From Sphingobacterium sp. UBA5670 (lineage in GTDB: Bacteria > Bacteroidota > Bacteroidia > Sphingobacteriales > Sphingobacteriaceae): a stretch of 64,000 nucleotides of DNA. Position numbers and translations under genes: made by a program. Shown here piece by piece: positions 62,243 to 64,000 of this stretch; position 1 is the stretch's first letter; the number at the start of each line of letters is the position of its first letter. The notes under the pieces were generated by a model that was given only the letters and a program-made list of their open reading frames with translations, did no database searches and had not been told where the DNA came from. The stretch spans positions 124,001 to 188,000 of the forward strand of contig NZ_DIIM01000002.1 in assembly GCF_002420705.1 (NCBI RefSeq), given 5' to 3'.

Positions 62243-64000
62243 ATGGCCAATGAAGTAATTCCGCATAGTCTATTTTCTGAATTTGATGTCGCCTTATTCC
62301 AGTCGGGTAAGCACTTCAAATTATACGAAAAGTTCGGTTCACATGAACTGGAAGTGAACGGTGAAAAAGGCGTTTATTTTGCGGTTTGGGCTCCAAATGC
62401 AAAATCTGTTTCGGTCACCGGTGACTTCAATTTTTGGGATAAGGGGCGCCATGCGCTTTATGTGCGTTGGGATGGTAGCGGAATCTGGGAGGGATTTATC
62501 CCAGGACTGGGAAATGGTGAAGCATACAAGTATGTTATTCAGACCTATTCGGGCGAGCAGCTTGAAAAAGGTGATCCATTTGCGTTCAAATGGGAGGTTG
62601 CACCAAAAACAGCTTCAGTAGTTCACTCGACTTGGTACGAATGGAATGACAAGCAGTGGATGAAGGAACGGGTTCTAAAAAATCGATTGGATCAACCGTG
62701 GTCGGTCTATGAAGTACATCTGGGTTCTTGGTCTCGGGATCCCGAAAGTCCGGATACCTTACTCAGCTATCGCGAAATTGCCGTTCAGCTAGTATCTTAT
62801 GTCAAGGAAATGAATTTTACGCACGTCGAATTTATGCCTTTGATGGAACATCCCTATTATCCTTCCTGGGGATATCAGATAACGGGGTATTTTGCTGCGA
62901 GTTCGCGTTACGGTTCCGCGCAAGATCTGATGTATCTGATCGAGGAATTGCATGCTGCTGGCATAGGTGTGCTTTTGGATTGGGTTCCTTCTCATTTTCC
63001 GGGAGATGCCCACGGTCTTTATCGATTTGATGGAACTAGCTTATACGAGCATGAAGACCCACGGAAAGGTTTCCATCCCGATTGGCAATCTTATATTTTC
63101 AATTATGGGCGCAATGAAGTGCGGTCTTTTCTGATCAGTAATGCATTTTATTGGCTGGACCGTTTTCATATTGATGGCCTTCGGGTGGATGCTGTGGCGT
63201 CGATGCTGTACCTGGATTATAGCAGAAATGAAGGTGAGTGGATTGCAAATGAATTTGGCGGAAATGAAAATTTAGAAGCTGTACAATTTTTAAAGGAGCT
63301 GAACGAGGCGGTTTATGAACATTTTCCGCATGTGCAGACAATTGCTGAAGAATCGACTTCCTGGCCGAGCGTTAGCCGGCCGACATACGCTGGTGGACTG
63401 GGATTCGGAATGAAATGGATGATGGGTTGGATGCATGACACGCTGGATTATTTTAAAGAAGATCCGATTAATCGAAAGTATCATCATGACCGGTTGACAT
63501 TCGCTACGGTATATGCTTTTCATGAGAATTTTATGCTGCCACTTTCCCATGATGAGGTCGTTTACGGAAAACAATCGTTGATTTATAAAATGCCTGGAGA
63601 CGAATGGCAGAAATTTGCCAATCTCAGGGCATTGTATCTCTTTATGTATACCTTTTCGGGAACTAAATTGTTGTTCATGGGCGGTGAATTTGGTCAGACC
63701 TCAGAATGGAATGTCAATCAGTCGCTTGATTGGCATCTATTGGAGTTTGCTCCGCATCAGGGTATGAAGCAATTTGTTTCGGATCTAAATGGTGTGTATC
63801 GTACGCAGCCAAGCCTTTTTCAAAAAGCTTTTGATGCTTCGGGTTTTGAATGGATCGATGCGGGTGACCGCGAAAATTCAGTTGTGGTTTATTGGCGGAA
63901 GGGATTTGATGCTTGGGACGACACCGTTGTTGTCCTCAACCTGACACCTGTGGTGCGGGAGCATTTCCGTATCGGACTTCCCTATGCAGGCGAGTGGGAA
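62243..64000 (+). CDS. glgB: 1,4-alpha-glucan branching enzyme (partial, runs off the window)
   Basis: 586 codons visible, with no stop before the window end. CBM48 domain (about 30-120: YFAVWAPNAKSVSVTGDFNFW), then the GH13 barrel with DWVPSHFPGD, nucleophile D316 in DGLRVDAVASMLY, acid/base E369 in IAEESTSWP and D437 in LSHDEVVYGK. The C-terminal beta domain has begun (VVVLNLTPV). Introduces alpha-1,6 branches into glycogen. Probably cotranslated with the GH31 gene upstream; only the last several dozen residues are missing. Confidence 0.95.
   Translation, partial: MANEVIPHSLFSEFDVALFQSGKHFKLYEKFGSHELEVNGEKGVYFAVWAPNAKSVSVTGDFNFWDKGRHALYVRWDGSGIWEGFIPGLGNGEAYKYVIQTYSGEQLEKGDPFAFKWEVAPKTASVVHSTWYEWNDKQWMKERVLKNRLDQPWSVYEVHLGSWSRDPESPDTLLSYREIAVQLVSYVKEMNFTHVEFMPLMEHPYYPSWGYQITGYFAASSRYGSAQDLMYLIEELHAAGIGVLLDWVPSHFPGDAHGLYRFDGTSLYEHEDPRKGFHPDWQSYIFNYGRNEVRSFLISNAFYWLDRFHIDGLRVDAVASMLYLDYSRNEGEWIANEFGGNENLEAVQFLKELNEAVYEHFPHVQTIAEESTSWPSVSRPTYAGGLGFGMKWMMGWMHDTLDYFKEDPINRKYHHDRLTFATVYAFHENFMLPLSHDEVVYGKQSLIYKMPGDEWQKFANLRALYLFMYTFSGTKLLFMGGEFGQTSEWNVNQSLDWHLLEFAPHQGMKQFVSDLNGVYRTQPSLFQKAFDASGFEWIDAGDRENSVVVYWRKGFDAWDDTVVVLNLTPVVREHFRIGLPYAGEWE

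Overview
The window is a stretch of chromosome from a member of the Bacteroidota, most likely the Sphingobacteriaceae, with Sphingobacterium as my best guess. The grounds are: a short primary sigma factor of the Bacteroidetes type (286 aa); several upstream regions with the Bacteroidetes promoter form TTG/TTTG, about 20 bases, TAnnTTTG; weak or absent Shine-Dalgarno sequences in most genes; and lineage-typical families (DUF5686 carboxypeptidase-regulatory outer-membrane protein, GLPGLI-type secreted protein, membrane-bound RNase Y after zapA). Genus is inference. The content is largely core chromosome. I see no prophage, insertion sequence, CRISPR array or rRNA.

Layout. 1-4.1 kb: a zinc metallopeptidase, a LuxE-like acyl-protein synthetase, and a minus-strand cassette of Crp/Fnr regulator, tautomerase and two cupins. 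4.2-7 kb: fabG, and mqo with a clear promoter. 7-8.9 kb: a TPP riboswitch reading into a PnuC/PnuT transporter and an overlapping acyl-CoA-dehydrogenase-like gene, then tRNA-Arg(CCG). 9.2-15.8 kb: a small gene remnant, xerD, an M16 protease, rpoD, a small XRE regulator and fmt. 16-21 kb: a LolC/E-type permease, a Kef-type antiporter with a cytoplasmic tail, and isocitrate dehydrogenase. 21-26 kb: serC, serA, aspartate kinase and lysA. 26-31 kb: a divergent Lgt paralogue, a small membrane protein and a radical SAM protein of the MJ0619/Tes type, then an MscS channel. 31-33.5 kb: AraC regulator divergent from an AEC transporter, and DoxX. 33.6-40.9 kb: purL divergent from pheT, then a coiled-coil gene and zapA. 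40.95-41.13 kb: a 6S RNA candidate, then rny. 43-48.4 kb: HAD phosphatase, membrane protein, ABC exporter pair, engB and a UbiA prenyltransferase. 48.5-54 kb: a secreted GLPGLI/PNGase F-like protein, an Lrp regulator divergent from a cysteine synthase, and a DsbD-like thiol reductase. 54-64 kb: DUF5686 protein, long RluA, Dps, GH31 and glgB, which runs off the window.

The most interesting items are: (1) the Lgt-like, small membrane protein and MJ0619/Tes-like radical SAM trio, which could be a lipid-modifying module; (2) a TPP riboswitch whose apparent operon includes an acyl-CoA-dehydrogenase-like flavoprotein; (3) the unannotated rod-like RNA between zapA and rny, whose closing stem runs straight into a T-tract; (4) a GLPGLI-like domain fused to a PNGase F-like module; (5) a GC-rich, repeat-bearing element between purL and pheT; (6) an engB promoter placed so close to the start codon that the mRNA should be leaderless.

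Start codons were moved inward from the longest open frame wherever an internal ATG fits the family N-terminus better (for example fmt, purL, pheT, engB, tautomerase, DoxX, radical SAM). These choices are explained entry by entry.
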